Origin: an uncultured Prevotellaceae bacterium
GTDB taxonomy: Bacteria; Bacteroidota; Bacteroidia; Bacteroidales; Muribaculaceae
NCBI GenBank assembly: GCA_947254205.1
Contig: CAMYCE010000028.1
Location: 1-23,964 of the forward strand
Direction: 5' to 3'
Length of the DNA: 23,964 nucleotides
Shown here: positions 15,374 to 22,552 of the stretch, in pieces
Numbering within the stretch: position 1 is the stretch's first letter
Layout of the letters: every line of letters begins with the position of its first letter
The notes under the pieces: generated by a model
Told to the model about the DNA's origin: nothing
The model's input: only the letters and a program-made list of their open reading frames with translations
Database searches by the model: none
Position numbers and translations under genes: made by a program

Positions 15374-17533
15374 ATGAAGGTTTACAAGACTAATGAGATT
15401 AAAAACATCTCGCTTTTGGGTAGCAAAGGCTCTGGGAAAACCACACTCGCAGAGTCAATGCTTTTCGAGTGTGGTATCATCAACCGTCGTGGAAACGTCG
15501 AAAACGGCAACACCGTGTGCGACTATTTCCCTGTAGAAAAAGAATATGGTTACTCTGTGTTCTCCACTATTTTCTATGCCGAGTTCAACAACAAGAAGCT
15601 CAACTTCTTTGATTGCCCTGGTATGGACGACTTTGTGGGCAATGCCTATACTGCGCTGAGCGTGACCGATGCCGGCGTGGTGGTTGTGAATAGCCAATAT
15701 GGTGTGGAGGTGGGCACACAAAACATTGTGCGCACAGCCCACAAGCTCAATAAACCCATCGTGTTTGCCCTCAACAAGCTCGATGCCGAGAATGTCGACT
15801 ATGACAATGTGGTTGCCCAGCTCAAAGAAGTGTTTGGCAACAAGGTGATTCCCATTCAGTTCCCAGTATCTACCGGCCAGGGCTTCAACTCACTGGTTGA
15901 TGTGCTCATCATGAAGCAACTCACTTGGGGCCCCGATGGCGGACAACCCACCGTGAGCGAAATTGCACCCGAACACATGGATCGCGCCACCGAGATGAAC
16001 CAAGCCTTGGTTGAAATGGCTGCCGAGAATGACGAAAAGCTCATGGACAAGTTCTTTGAACAAGGAGCTTTGAGCGAAGACGAAATGCGCGAAGGCATTC
16101 GCAAGGGTCTTATTGATCAAAGCATCTGCCCCGTGTTCTGCGTGAGTGCAGGCAAGGATATGGGTGTGCGTCGCATGATGGAATTCTTGGGCAATGTGAT
16201 TCCTATGCCCAACGAGATGCCCGCTCCCCTCAACACCGAAGGCCAAGAGGTGAAACCCGATGCCAACGGCCCCTTGAGCCTCTATTTCTTTAAAACCACA
16301 GTTGAGCCACACATTGGCGAAGTGTCCTACTTCAAGGTGATGTCGGGAACACTCAAAGCTGGCATGGACCTCAACAATGTGGATCGTGGTTCAAAGGAAC
16401 GTCTTGCTCAGCTCTCGGTAGTGTGCGGACAAATCAAAACTCAAGTCGATGAAATTCAAGCAGGCGACATTGGTGCAGCCGTGAAGATGAAAGACGTGCG
16501 CACCGGCAATGCTCTCAACGACAAGGGTGTGGAATATCGCTACGACTTCATTAAATATCCTGCTCCCAAATATCAACGTGCCATCATGCCCAAGAATGAA
16601 GCCGAAATTGAGAAATTGGGCACAATCTTGAATCGCATGCACGAGGAAGACCCAACTTGGGTGATCGAGCAATCAAAGGAACTCAAACAAACTATCGTGT
16701 CGGGACAAGGTGAATTCCACTTGCGCACCCTCAAGTGGCGCATCGAGAACAACGACAAGGTGATGATTGAATATGAGGAACCCAAAATTCCCTATCGCGA
16801 AACTATCACCAAGGCTGCTCGTGCCGACTATCGTCACAAGAAGCAATCGGGTGGTTCGGGACAGTTTGGCGAAGTGCACCTCATTGTAGAGCCTTATCAC
16901 GAAGACATGCCCGAACCCGATGTTTACAAGTTTGGTGCCCAAGAATTCAAGATGAGCGTGAGAGACAAGCAAGAAATGCCTCTCGAATGGGGTGGCAAAC
17001 TCATCATCTACAACTGCATTGTGGGTGGCTCAATCGATGCTCGTTTCATTCCTGCTATTGTAAAGGGCATCATGGACCGCATGGTCGAAGGTCCTCTCAC
17101 CGGCTCCTATGCCCGCGACGTGAGAGTGTGCATCTACGACGGAAAGATGCACCCGGTTGACAGCAACGAAATCTCATTCCGCTTGGCAGCTCGTCATGCA
17201 TTCTCGGAGGCATTCAAGAATGCCAACCCCAAGGTGCTTGAGCCTGTGTATGACGTTGAAGTGCTCATGCCAGCCGAGTGCATGGGCGACGTGATGAGCG
17301 ACTTGCAAGGTCGTCGTTCCATCATCATGGGCATGGAAGAGGCCAATGGTCTGCAAAAAATCAATGCCAAGGTGCCCTTGAAAGAAATGTCAAGCTACTC
17401 TACTGCCCTAAGTTCAATCACGGGCGGTCGTGCTTCATTCACCATGAAGTTTGCCAGCTATGAGCTTGTGCCCGGCGATGTGCAAGACAAGCTTCTCAAA
17501 GAATACGAAGCCAACAAGGGCGAAGAAGAATAA
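15374..17533 (+). CDS. fusA2: Elongation factor G paralogue (EF-G2 type)
   Basis: The 719 residues show the five-domain EF-G layout. Domain I is a GTPase fold with P-loop GSKGSGKTT (16-24), G3 DCPGMDDF (80-87) and G4 NKLD (134-137). Domain II follows, then domain III, then domain IV with KQSGGSGQFGEVHL, then a C-terminal domain V. The residues canonical EF-G needs for hydrolysis are altered. The catalytic His of DTPGHVDF is Met84. The switch-I sequence RGIT reads YGYS (about 58-61). The P-loop Asp of HIDAGKT is absent. This agrees with EF-G2 of Bacteroides thetaiotaomicron, reported to promote translocation without GTPase activity. It is a single-gene unit with its own promoter and terminator. 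The canonical fusA must be elsewhere. Confidence 0.9.
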   Translation: MKVYKTNEIKNISLLGSKGSGKTTLAESMLFECGIINRRGNVENGNTVCDYFPVEKEYGYSVFSTIFYAEFNNKKLNFFDCPGMDDFVGNAYTALSVTDAGVVVVNSQYGVEVGTQNIVRTAHKLNKPIVFALNKLDAENVDYDNVVAQLKEVFGNKVIPIQFPVSTGQGFNSLVDVLIMKQLTWGPDGGQPTVSEIAPEHMDRATEMNQALVEMAAENDEKLMDKFFEQGALSEDEMREGIRKGLIDQSICPVFCVSAGKDMGVRRMMEFLGNVIPMPNEMPAPLNTEGQEVKPDANGPLSLYFFKTTVEPHIGEVSYFKVMSGTLKAGMDLNNVDRGSKERLAQLSVVCGQIKTQVDEIQAGDIGAAVKMKDVRTGNALNDKGVEYRYDFIKYPAPKYQRAIMPKNEAEIEKLGTILNRMHEEDPTWVIEQSKELKQTIVSGQGEFHLRTLKWRIENNDKVMIEYEEPKIPYRETITKAARADYRHKKQSGGSGQFGEVHLIVEPYHEDMPEPDVYKFGAQEFKMSVRDKQEMPLEWGGKLIIYNCIVGGSIDARFIPAIVKGIMDRMVEGPLTGSYARDVRVCIYDGKMHPVDSNEISFRLAARHAFSEAFKNANPKVLEPVYDVEVLMPAECMGDVMSDLQGRRSIIMGMEEANGLQKINAKVPLKEMSSYSTALSSITGGRASFTMKFASYELVPGDVQDKLLKEYEANKGEEE

Positions 17534-17558
17534 CAACTCGCCCTCTATCAACAAAAAT

Positions 17559-17598
17559 CTCGGTTGTTGCTCAAAGAGGCAACAGCCGAGTTTTATTT
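17559..17598 (+). terminator. Rho-independent terminator of the EF-G2 gene
   Basis: CTCGGTTGTTGC (17559-17570) pairs with GCAACAGCCGAG (17579-17590) over 12 positions, one of them G-U, around an eight-base loop. TTTTATTT follows directly. It starts 26 bases after the stop codon. Confidence 0.9.
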
Positions 17599-17617
17599 AT
17601 GTCAACCCAAAATTGGT

Positions 17618-17710
17618 AAGACGATGCACGCATCGCCTTCGTTTCAGCTTTGCAGTGTGTGCATTGATATGTTTGGGTGGCTGTGCGGGAGACGATGCGC
17701 GCATCGTCTC
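17618..17710. repeat. Pair of REP-like palindromes (GACGATGC...GCATCG)
   Basis: The second unit (17689-17710) is a perfect 22-bp palindrome whose 11-base half is GAGACGATGCG. The first (17618-17639) is a decayed copy, with GACGATGC and GCATCG arms meeting at CACG. They are 71 bases apart, between the EF-G2 terminator and the terminator of the convergent secreted-protein gene. No reading frame is supported here. Their sequence is more GC-rich than the flanking DNA. Extragenic palindromic repeats of this kind are usually multicopy; copy number cannot be judged from this window. Confidence 0.6.
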
Positions 17711-17744
17711 TATATTGTTCACACTCAAGAAATTAAAGCTATCA

Positions 17745-17759
17745 ATAGGATTATCCTAT
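17745..17759. repeat. 15-bp palindrome in the EF-G2/secreted-protein intergenic region
   Basis: ATAGGAT-T-ATCCTAT is a perfect palindrome nested between CTATCA and TGATAG arms. It is 35 bases beyond the second REP-like unit. It has no evident function, and at this length could be chance in AT-rich sequence. Confidence 0.3.
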
Positions 17760-17816
17760 GTGCTGTGATAGTCATCATGTTCACCTATCGAGATAATAGG
17801 TTAAGCTCCCCCCCCC

Positions 17817-17885
17817 AAAAAAAAAATGCCTCAAAAGTGTGCACGCCTTTTTGTAGAATAGAGAGCTGCGTGACACTTTTGAGGC
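17817..17885 (-). terminator. Rho-independent terminator of the secreted-protein gene
   Basis: Arms 17828-17846 and 17868-17885 form an 18-bp stem with one bulged base around a loop of about 21 bases. On the minus strand ten T follow, then nine G. It lies 46 bases after the stop codon of the gene ending at 17931. Confidence 0.88.
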
Positions 17886-17930
17886 GATATACTTGAATTT
17901 CAGGATAGGAATTGAAAAGAGACAATTAAT

Positions 17931-19409
17931 TTATGGAATATAGATTTTAGTGCCATCAACAATATAGACTCCTGATGCAGTGGGAGTGAAAACACGACGC
18001 CCATCGAGCGTGTAGACAACGCGCCGTTGCTGCAAGTTGGCAGCATTGACTGTGGTGACTGCCGAAGGATCTTCGATCACGAAATGGGCCACAGTTTCAA
18101 CGCTCACATTATTATAGTCTACAGCCACTGCACGCAAAGTGCAAGTGTGGTCGATCACCACTGTTGCAGTTTGCCCTGCTACAATCACCGGCTTGTCGAG
18201 CAACTCATCAACCGAGTTGGCTGTTGTTGTATACCAAATGGTCTTGGCCTTGCCCGTGGCAGTGAGTGTGACCGTGACTGGAGCAGGGAACGTGCCTCCT
18301 GCCGGAGTCATCGTCACAGGCATCAATGGCTCTTTGGCCTTGACATTGAGCATATACCAAGCCGTGTCGGGCAAAAATGTTGCATCGCCTTTGAATATCG
18401 CGGCAATGAGCGAAGTGCCAGCCTTAATCGAGAATAAGGCTCCGTTGTCGCCCACAACTGCTACATTCTCGTTGGAACTCTTAAATCGAATGGGCGACAC
18501 ATTGTTGGGGTTGTTCAAGAAGGGGCCATAGCTGTTATCGCCAGCTTCCATTTCAAACTCTTGCACGTCCCAGTATAGCCCAGCTGGTTGCCTAATCACA
18601 TAGTTGGCATCTACAATGGTGCTATATTCTCCATTTTTGAGAGTCACCGCTCTCAACTTGCACGATTGCTTCACCTCAATGGCTGCTTGATATTGCTTGC
18701 GACTACCATCGTCGAGTTTAGGATTTGTGCCATCGAGAGTATAAAAAATAGTTGCCTCGCCAGCTCCATAGCCCGATGACAACACAACTTGCTGAGCTTG
18801 GTCGTAGGTGCCCGAAGGCAGCGAAATTGTGGGGGCTGTGACTGCCGAACTCGTTTCTTCATACACGATAGTGATGCTCTTGAGATATAATGCTTTTTTC
18901 ATAGCAGAAGTTTGGGCGAGCTTAATATCGATTTTGCCCTCTTGAGCAACCGCCTGAGGCACAAACTTATATTTCACATAACTACCAGTGAGCGTGACTT
19001 GAGCCGAGCCACTCGATTGATAGGGATTGCCATTCACCTCTACTCCCAACTGCGCCACAATAGCATCGTCGGGGTAGCGTCGCGACTCTACTTCCACCCA
19101 TTTCACCTTGCCGGCTATATCGGTTGTGTAGAGCGACACCCACGAAGCTGGCACCGAGCCACCGCCAATGAGTTGGCCCGTGTTGCCGGTGAAGGCATAG
19201 TAATAGGAATCTGAAGTGATAGTCCACGTCAATTTGTTGAGAGTAGTGGTTTGAGTGTTTTTATGGCTTTTCAAGTCATAAAATCCCTCTCCACCGGCAC
19301 TGCGCGATTTATTCCAAGTGAAACTCCAAGTTTTTTCTTGTGCCATGCTTGTTGAAAACGACACAACAGATAGCACTAACAATGCAATGTGTAACGATAG
19401 TTTTAACAT
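17931..19409 (-). CDS. Secreted multidomain protein with CHB_HEX_C-like repeats and C-terminal sorting-like tail
   Basis: The protein has 492 residues with this start. A signal peptide (MLKLSLHIALLVLSVV...SMAQ, 1-24) precedes a jelly-roll-like domain (about 25-185). A chitobiase/hexosaminidase C-terminal-like domain follows (about 192-272, FYTLDGTNP...KLRAVTLKNG), then an Ig-like segment (about 279-356). A second CHB_HEX_C-like domain (about 362-446, WYTT...CTLRAVAV) leads to a tail with YTLDGRRV...SGVYIVDG (466-486). That tail resembles Bacteroidota secretion/anchoring tails. No catalytic domain is recognised, so a surface or extracellular binding role is inferred. The frame extends upstream to 19523, but the signal peptide and a 135-base leader with a hairpin support ATG 19409. 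Two terminators bracket the gap to EF-G2. Confidence 0.8.
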   Translation of the reverse strand: MLKLSLHIALLVLSVVSFSTSMAQEKTWSFTWNKSRSAGGEGFYDLKSHKNTQTTTLNKLTWTITSDSYYYAFTGNTGQLIGGGSVPASWVSLYTTDIAGKVKWVEVESRRYPDDAIVAQLGVEVNGNPYQSSGSAQVTLTGSYVKYKFVPQAVAQEGKIDIKLAQTSAMKKALYLKSITIVYEETSSAVTAPTISLPSGTYDQAQQVVLSSGYGAGEATIFYTLDGTNPKLDDGSRKQYQAAIEVKQSCKLRAVTLKNGEYSTIVDANYVIRQPAGLYWDVQEFEMEAGDNSYGPFLNNPNNVSPIRFKSSNENVAVVGDNGALFSIKAGTSLIAAIFKGDATFLPDTAWYMLNVKAKEPLMPVTMTPAGGTFPAPVTVTLTATGKAKTIWYTTTANSVDELLDKPVIVAGQTATVVIDHTCTLRAVAVDYNNVSVETVAHFVIEDPSAVTTVNAANLQQRRVVYTLDGRRVFTPTASGVYIVDGTKIYIP

Positions 19410-19417
19410 AGTGGTTT

Positions 19418-19471
19418 CCCCCTGAAGCTCTGCTTGGGTGAATAATAGGGTGCTTGAGCGAGAGCAGAGCT
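19418..19471 (-). promoter_or_regulatory. 5' leader hairpin and G-rich ribosome-binding region of the secreted-protein gene
   Basis: AGCTCTGCT (minus strand 19471-19463) pairs perfectly with AGCAGAGCT (19434-19426) over nine bases with a 28-base loop. A GGGGG run (19422-19418) starts just below the stem, eight bases before the ATG. The hairpin could expose or mask the ribosome-binding region. Regulation is inferred only from structure. Confidence 0.4.
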
Positions 19472-19551
19472 CGTTGTTTTCTTCTCGATCAAACACATGC
19501 AATCGGGAACGAAATATTACCAATATGCAACTATTTGCGATTCTTTCGTAA

Positions 19552-19559
19552 CAAATATA
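19552..19559 (-). promoter_or_regulatory. -7 promoter box of the secreted-protein gene
   Basis: TATATTTG on the minus strand matches TAnnTTTG exactly. Transcription would start near 19545 and leave a leader of about 135 bases before ATG 19409. Confidence 0.6.
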
Positions 19560-19677
19560 ATAATTCTGTTCAATAATTTCAAATTTTTATCAATAAAAAT
19601 ATATTTTTCAGCTATAATCATGGTTGGTTGCTAAAAGAAGCCCAACACTCAATGATAATAAAACGACAATAAATCAT

Positions 19678-19685
19678 TACATTTG
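19678..19685 (+). promoter_or_regulatory. -7 promoter box of the hypothetical secreted-protein gene
   Basis: TACATTTG matches TAnnTTTG, 52 bases before ATG 19738. It lies downstream of the apparent TTG start at 19624, which rules that start out if the box is functional. Confidence 0.55.
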
Positions 19686-19737
19686 TATGTCTAAAAGAGT
19701 TAACCCCTGCTATCAGGCAACATTCAATCTTGAGATA

Positions 19738-20451
19738 ATGAAAACTCTTGAAAAATTTGTAATAACACTCACACTACTATGCGCCTCTTTTGCAACAAGC
19801 ATGGCACAAGATAGCGTTGCCACTACTCAACCTGTAGCCAACGACACCGTCTATTTCTATAACAGCTGGGCAGCCATGCTCGCCCACAAGCCCGATTTTG
19901 CCTATGCTGGCAACTTGGTGTTTGGCAACAATGAATATGAAATGGAATTGTGGGCACAGCAAGAGCAAGCACAAAAAAATATCGAAGAAACGGCCATTGC
20001 AGCTTGTGTGGGCGATAGTCTGTGGCTGGTGAATGCCAACTACTTGCTCTCACATTTCAAAAGCAAATATAGCGACTTCAAAAACTACATTCCGCTTTAT
20101 TTCTCGGCCAAGGTTGCCTTTGTGAGATATTGGACCGATTATCCCATCAAATGCAAAGTGCGCCTCATGATCAATTTTGATGGCGAAGAAGTGATGGAGC
20201 CTGTGCTCTTACATAATGGAGAAACTCCCATCTATATCATTGATTTCTCGACAAAAACAATCCGCAAGCTCGACCACAAGCTACTCACACAGCTACTTGA
20301 GCCCTACCCCGAGTTGCAACGCCGATACTTGGGCATGAAACGTCACAAAGACACTGAAATCATTGAATTTTTCTTTGAAAAATACCTCAACAAGCTCAAT
20401 AGCGACCCCATGACACCCAAGATTATCGATTTTGAGAACTACAAATCGTAG
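19738..20451 (+). CDS. Hypothetical secreted protein
   Basis: I do not recognise a named family. The product has 237 residues. A signal peptide (MKTLEKFVITLTLLCASFATSMAQ, first 24 residues, written here as its two ends MKTLEKF and SMAQ) is followed by a mixed alpha/beta domain rich in aromatic residues. A motif near residues 45-60 reads YFYNSWAAMLAHKPDF, and the C-terminal half is Lys/Glu-rich and predicted helical. There is no lipobox cysteine and no second membrane segment, so the mature protein is probably periplasmic or secreted. The frame runs upstream to 19624, but the promoter box at 19678-19685 and the signal peptide both fix ATG 19738. It is divergent from the CHB_HEX_C protein gene and 56 bases before the Ttd14-like gene, which has its own promoter. 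Confidence 0.75.
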   Translation: MKTLEKFVITLTLLCASFATSMAQDSVATTQPVANDTVYFYNSWAAMLAHKPDFAYAGNLVFGNNEYEMELWAQQEQAQKNIEETAIAACVGDSLWLVNANYLLSHFKSKYSDFKNYIPLYFSAKVAFVRYWTDYPIKCKVRLMINFDGEEVMEPVLLHNGETPIYIIDFSTKTIRKLDHKLLTQLLEPYPELQRRYLGMKRHKDTEIIEFFFEKYLNKLNSDPMTPKIIDFENYKS

Positions 20452-20469
20452 ACTTCGGTGTTTTTTCAC

Positions 20470-20477
20470 TAAATTTG
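20470..20477 (+). promoter_or_regulatory. -7 promoter box of the Ttd14-like gene
   Basis: TAAATTTG followed by GCAT matches TAnnTTTG, 30 bases before ATG 20508. The box contains the TTG at 20475 that would otherwise look like an upstream start. Confidence 0.6.
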
Positions 20478-20507
20478 CATTTTATTAATTCTCACTCACC
20501 CACAGTC

Positions 20508-21611
20508 ATGAGCGACATTAAGCGAATTGTGCTCACAGGAGGCCCTTGTGCGGGCAAGACCACAGCACTTGTAAAAATTATAGAGCATTTTTCGAGCCTT
20601 GGCTTCAAGGTTCTCACCATACCCGAGGTGCCCACCATGTTCACCCAAGCTGGCATGGACTACTTGACCACCAACAAAGAGTTTTTCTATGAAGGAGAAA
20701 AGGCCACCCTTGAAATTCAAATGGCACTTGAAGACAAATTCTATCGCATGGCACAAGCATGCCACGAGCCTGTGGTGATTGTGTGTGATCGTGGCACACT
20801 CGACATCTCGGCCTACATGACTCCCAAAATGTGGACCGACATCACAAGCCGAGTGGGCACCAATAGTCATGACTTGATTGCACGCTATGATGCTGTGTTT
20901 CACTTGGTGTCGGCAGCCGATGGAGCCGAGCAATTCTACACCACCGGCAACAATGCCCAACGCCTTGAAAAGGCCGATGAAGCAGGACTTGCCATAGCTC
21001 GCAACCTCGATAAAAAGGTGATTAATGCATGGACAGGACACCCCCATCATCGAGTGGTGAACAACCACGATGACTTCAATGCAAAGGTGCGCCGTGTGAT
21101 AGGCGAGATAAGCAGTGTGCTGGGCTTGCCCCAACCTATTGAAAAAGAAGGGAAATATATTGTGGAACTCATTGGCGAAATCCCCTATTGCATTGATAGC
21201 GAAATCACTCAAACCTATCTTGTGGCCGAACCCGGCTGTGAGGTGCGTGTGAGACGCAGGGAGTGGAACGGCAAAACTGTGATTGTGCACAACACCAAAC
21301 GACGCATCAACGAGAATGAGCAAATTGAAACTGAGCGCCAAATCGACAACAACCTATATCGCAGTTTCTTGCAACAAGCCGACCCTTATCGCCAACCTAT
21401 ACACAAAAAACGCAAAAGTTTTGTGTGGAAAGGGCAGTCATTTGAACTTGACACCTATATAAGCCCTTGCGAAGGCTTACTTCTGCTTGAAAGTAAAGGA
21501 GTAGTGGGTGTTGAAGAAGGAAAGTTTCCTCCGTTCATAAAAGTGATCAAAGACATCACCGGCAACAAGAGCTACTATAACTACAACATGGCTCTCAAAA
21601 GTCCACAATAG
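20508..21611 (+). CDS. Ttd14-like P-loop NTPase with C-terminal CYTH domain
   Basis: The 367 residues contain two domains. The N-terminal NTPase (about 1-195) has Walker A GGPCAGKTT (11-19). A Walker-B-like strand VVIVCDRGTLD resembles AAA_28/NadR-type kinases. The C-terminal part (about 205-360) fits a CYTH (triphosphate tunnel) fold, with alternating basic and acidic strands: VRVRRREW, NTKRRIN, ETERQID, IHKKRKSF, FELDTY and LLLLESKG. The same two-domain layout is found in TRPL translocation defect protein 14 of animals, reported to bind GTP and phosphoinositides. The bacterial substrate is unknown; nucleotides, polyphosphate or thiamine triphosphate are possible. The start was moved from TTG 20475 to ATG 20508 because the former lies in the promoter box. 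Confidence 0.82.
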   Translation: MSDIKRIVLTGGPCAGKTTALVKIIEHFSSLGFKVLTIPEVPTMFTQAGMDYLTTNKEFFYEGEKATLEIQMALEDKFYRMAQACHEPVVIVCDRGTLDISAYMTPKMWTDITSRVGTNSHDLIARYDAVFHLVSAADGAEQFYTTGNNAQRLEKADEAGLAIARNLDKKVINAWTGHPHHRVVNNHDDFNAKVRRVIGEISSVLGLPQPIEKEGKYIVELIGEIPYCIDSEITQTYLVAEPGCEVRVRRREWNGKTVIVHNTKRRINENEQIETERQIDNNLYRSFLQQADPYRQPIHKKRKSFVWKGQSFELDTYISPCEGLLLLESKGVVGVEEGKFPPFIKVIKDITGNKSYYNYNMALKSPQ

Positions 21612-21684
21612 TCAATCAAGAAACAGAAAAACTATTGGGGCATTACTGCCATTTTATTTCTTAAATTTGGATTCCAGCCTTAAG

Positions 21685-22527
21685 CTATTCGACAAACAGC
21701 TTGAAAGCATCGGCATCTTTCCACACAGGAAATTTCTCTCGAAAACGCACCAAGGCGGGCAACGACAAGTCGGCCGCCACAATGGGGCTTGTGCCACGCT
21801 CGGTGATCATTTTACCCTTGAAATCAAGAATGCAACTTGAGCCTTCGCTATAGGAAATGCCTTGCGGGTCTTCGCCACAGCGATTCACGCCCAGCACATA
21901 GGCCTCGTTCTCGATGGCTCTCGCCACCAGCAAGTGACGCCATGCATAGTCGCGTGCCTTGGGCCAATTGGCCATCACCAACAACAGGTCGTAGCCATTG
22001 CGCACATTGCGACAAAACACAGGAAAGCGCAGGTCGTAGCACACCACCATTTTGATATTAAACCCTCTAAAACGCACAATGGGTGCCTCGGTGTAGCCAC
22101 ACTTGTAAACGGCATCTTCACCACCCATGGCAAAGAGATGCCGCTTGTCGTAGAAAGTTTCCTCTCCTCCCGGCTCTATGAAAAAAGCACGATTAAAAAG
22201 TTGCCCTGCTGTGTGGGCAAGAAAAGTGCCAGCGATTGCAAAGTGATGCTCACTTGCCAAGCGGTGAATTTCGGTCATGGTGTCGTCGATATTGCGCTCG
22301 GCAAGCTCAACAGCTTGCTCCCTGCTTTCAACAATCATGCCCGTCGAGAACATCTCGGGCAACACCACAAGGTCGGTGTCGTCGGGCACATTTTGAAGAT
22401 TGCGACGCAACTGTTGCATATTGGCCTCTTTATCGGCCCAAATCACTTGATCTTCGATGAGCGAAACTCTGAGATTGCGAGAAAACATATCTGAAAGCTG
22501 TTTTTTTTGAAAAGGATGGAAAAGCAT
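21685..22527 (-). CDS. Nitrilase-superfamily amidase (omega-amidase/YafV-like)
   Basis: This is a predicted cytoplasmic C-N hydrolase. The catalytic triad is visible as Glu in VVLPEMFSTGM, Lys in FYDKRHLFAM and Cys in MVVCYDLRFP. The MVVCYDLRFPVF and NWPKARDYAWRHLL segments are typical of the omega-amidase/YafV branch, which hydrolyses alpha-ketoglutaramate-type products of transamination. This start gives 280 residues; the internal ATG at 22488 gives 267 (MFSRNLRVSL), nearer the family length of about 255-265. The longer form is used because a GGAGG Shine-Dalgarno lies eight bases before ATG 22527, but both remain possible. The frame extends to 22713 inside the acyltransferase gene and is unlikely to be used there. 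It follows the acyltransferase by 25 bases and is probably co-transcribed. Confidence 0.88.
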   Translation of the reverse strand: MLFHPFQKKQLSDMFSRNLRVSLIEDQVIWADKEANMQQLRRNLQNVPDDTDLVVLPEMFSTGMIVESREQAVELAERNIDDTMTEIHRLASEHHFAIAGTFLAHTAGQLFNRAFFIEPGGEETFYDKRHLFAMGGEDAVYKCGYTEAPIVRFRGFNIKMVVCYDLRFPVFCRNVRNGYDLLLVMANWPKARDYAWRHLLVARAIENEAYVLGVNRCGEDPQGISYSEGSSCILDFKGKMITERGTSPIVAADLSLPALVRFREKFPVWKDADAFKLFVE

Positions 22528-22532
22528 GTTTT

Positions 22533-22540
22533 CCCCCTCC
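22533..22540 (-). promoter_or_regulatory. Shine-Dalgarno deciding the amidase start
   Basis: GGAGGGGG on the minus strand includes GGAGG, eight bases before ATG 22527. Most genes here have no such sequence. It supports 22527 over 22488, although the family length favours the latter. Confidence 0.5.
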
Positions 22541-22552
22541 AACCAAGCTTCT

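Noticed and set aside
17451..17896. Plus-strand frames across the EF-G2 3' end and the intergenic palindromes
   Set aside because: They span a strong terminator and REP-like palindromes, and the translated sequence has no family resemblance.
20496..21341. 281-codon minus-strand frame opposite the Ttd14-like gene
   Set aside because: It is antisense to a gene with clear Walker and CYTH features, and shows no family motif or promoter.
21639..21660. GGCA-TTAC-TGCC hairpin followed by a T-rich stretch after the Ttd14-like gene
   Set aside because: A four-base stem is too short for a confident terminator, although the T-rich tract makes it possible.
21662..21669. TAAATTTG box on the plus strand inside the convergent gap
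   Set aside because: It would drive transcription antisense to the amidase gene. With no target gene, a chance match in AT-rich DNA is simpler.
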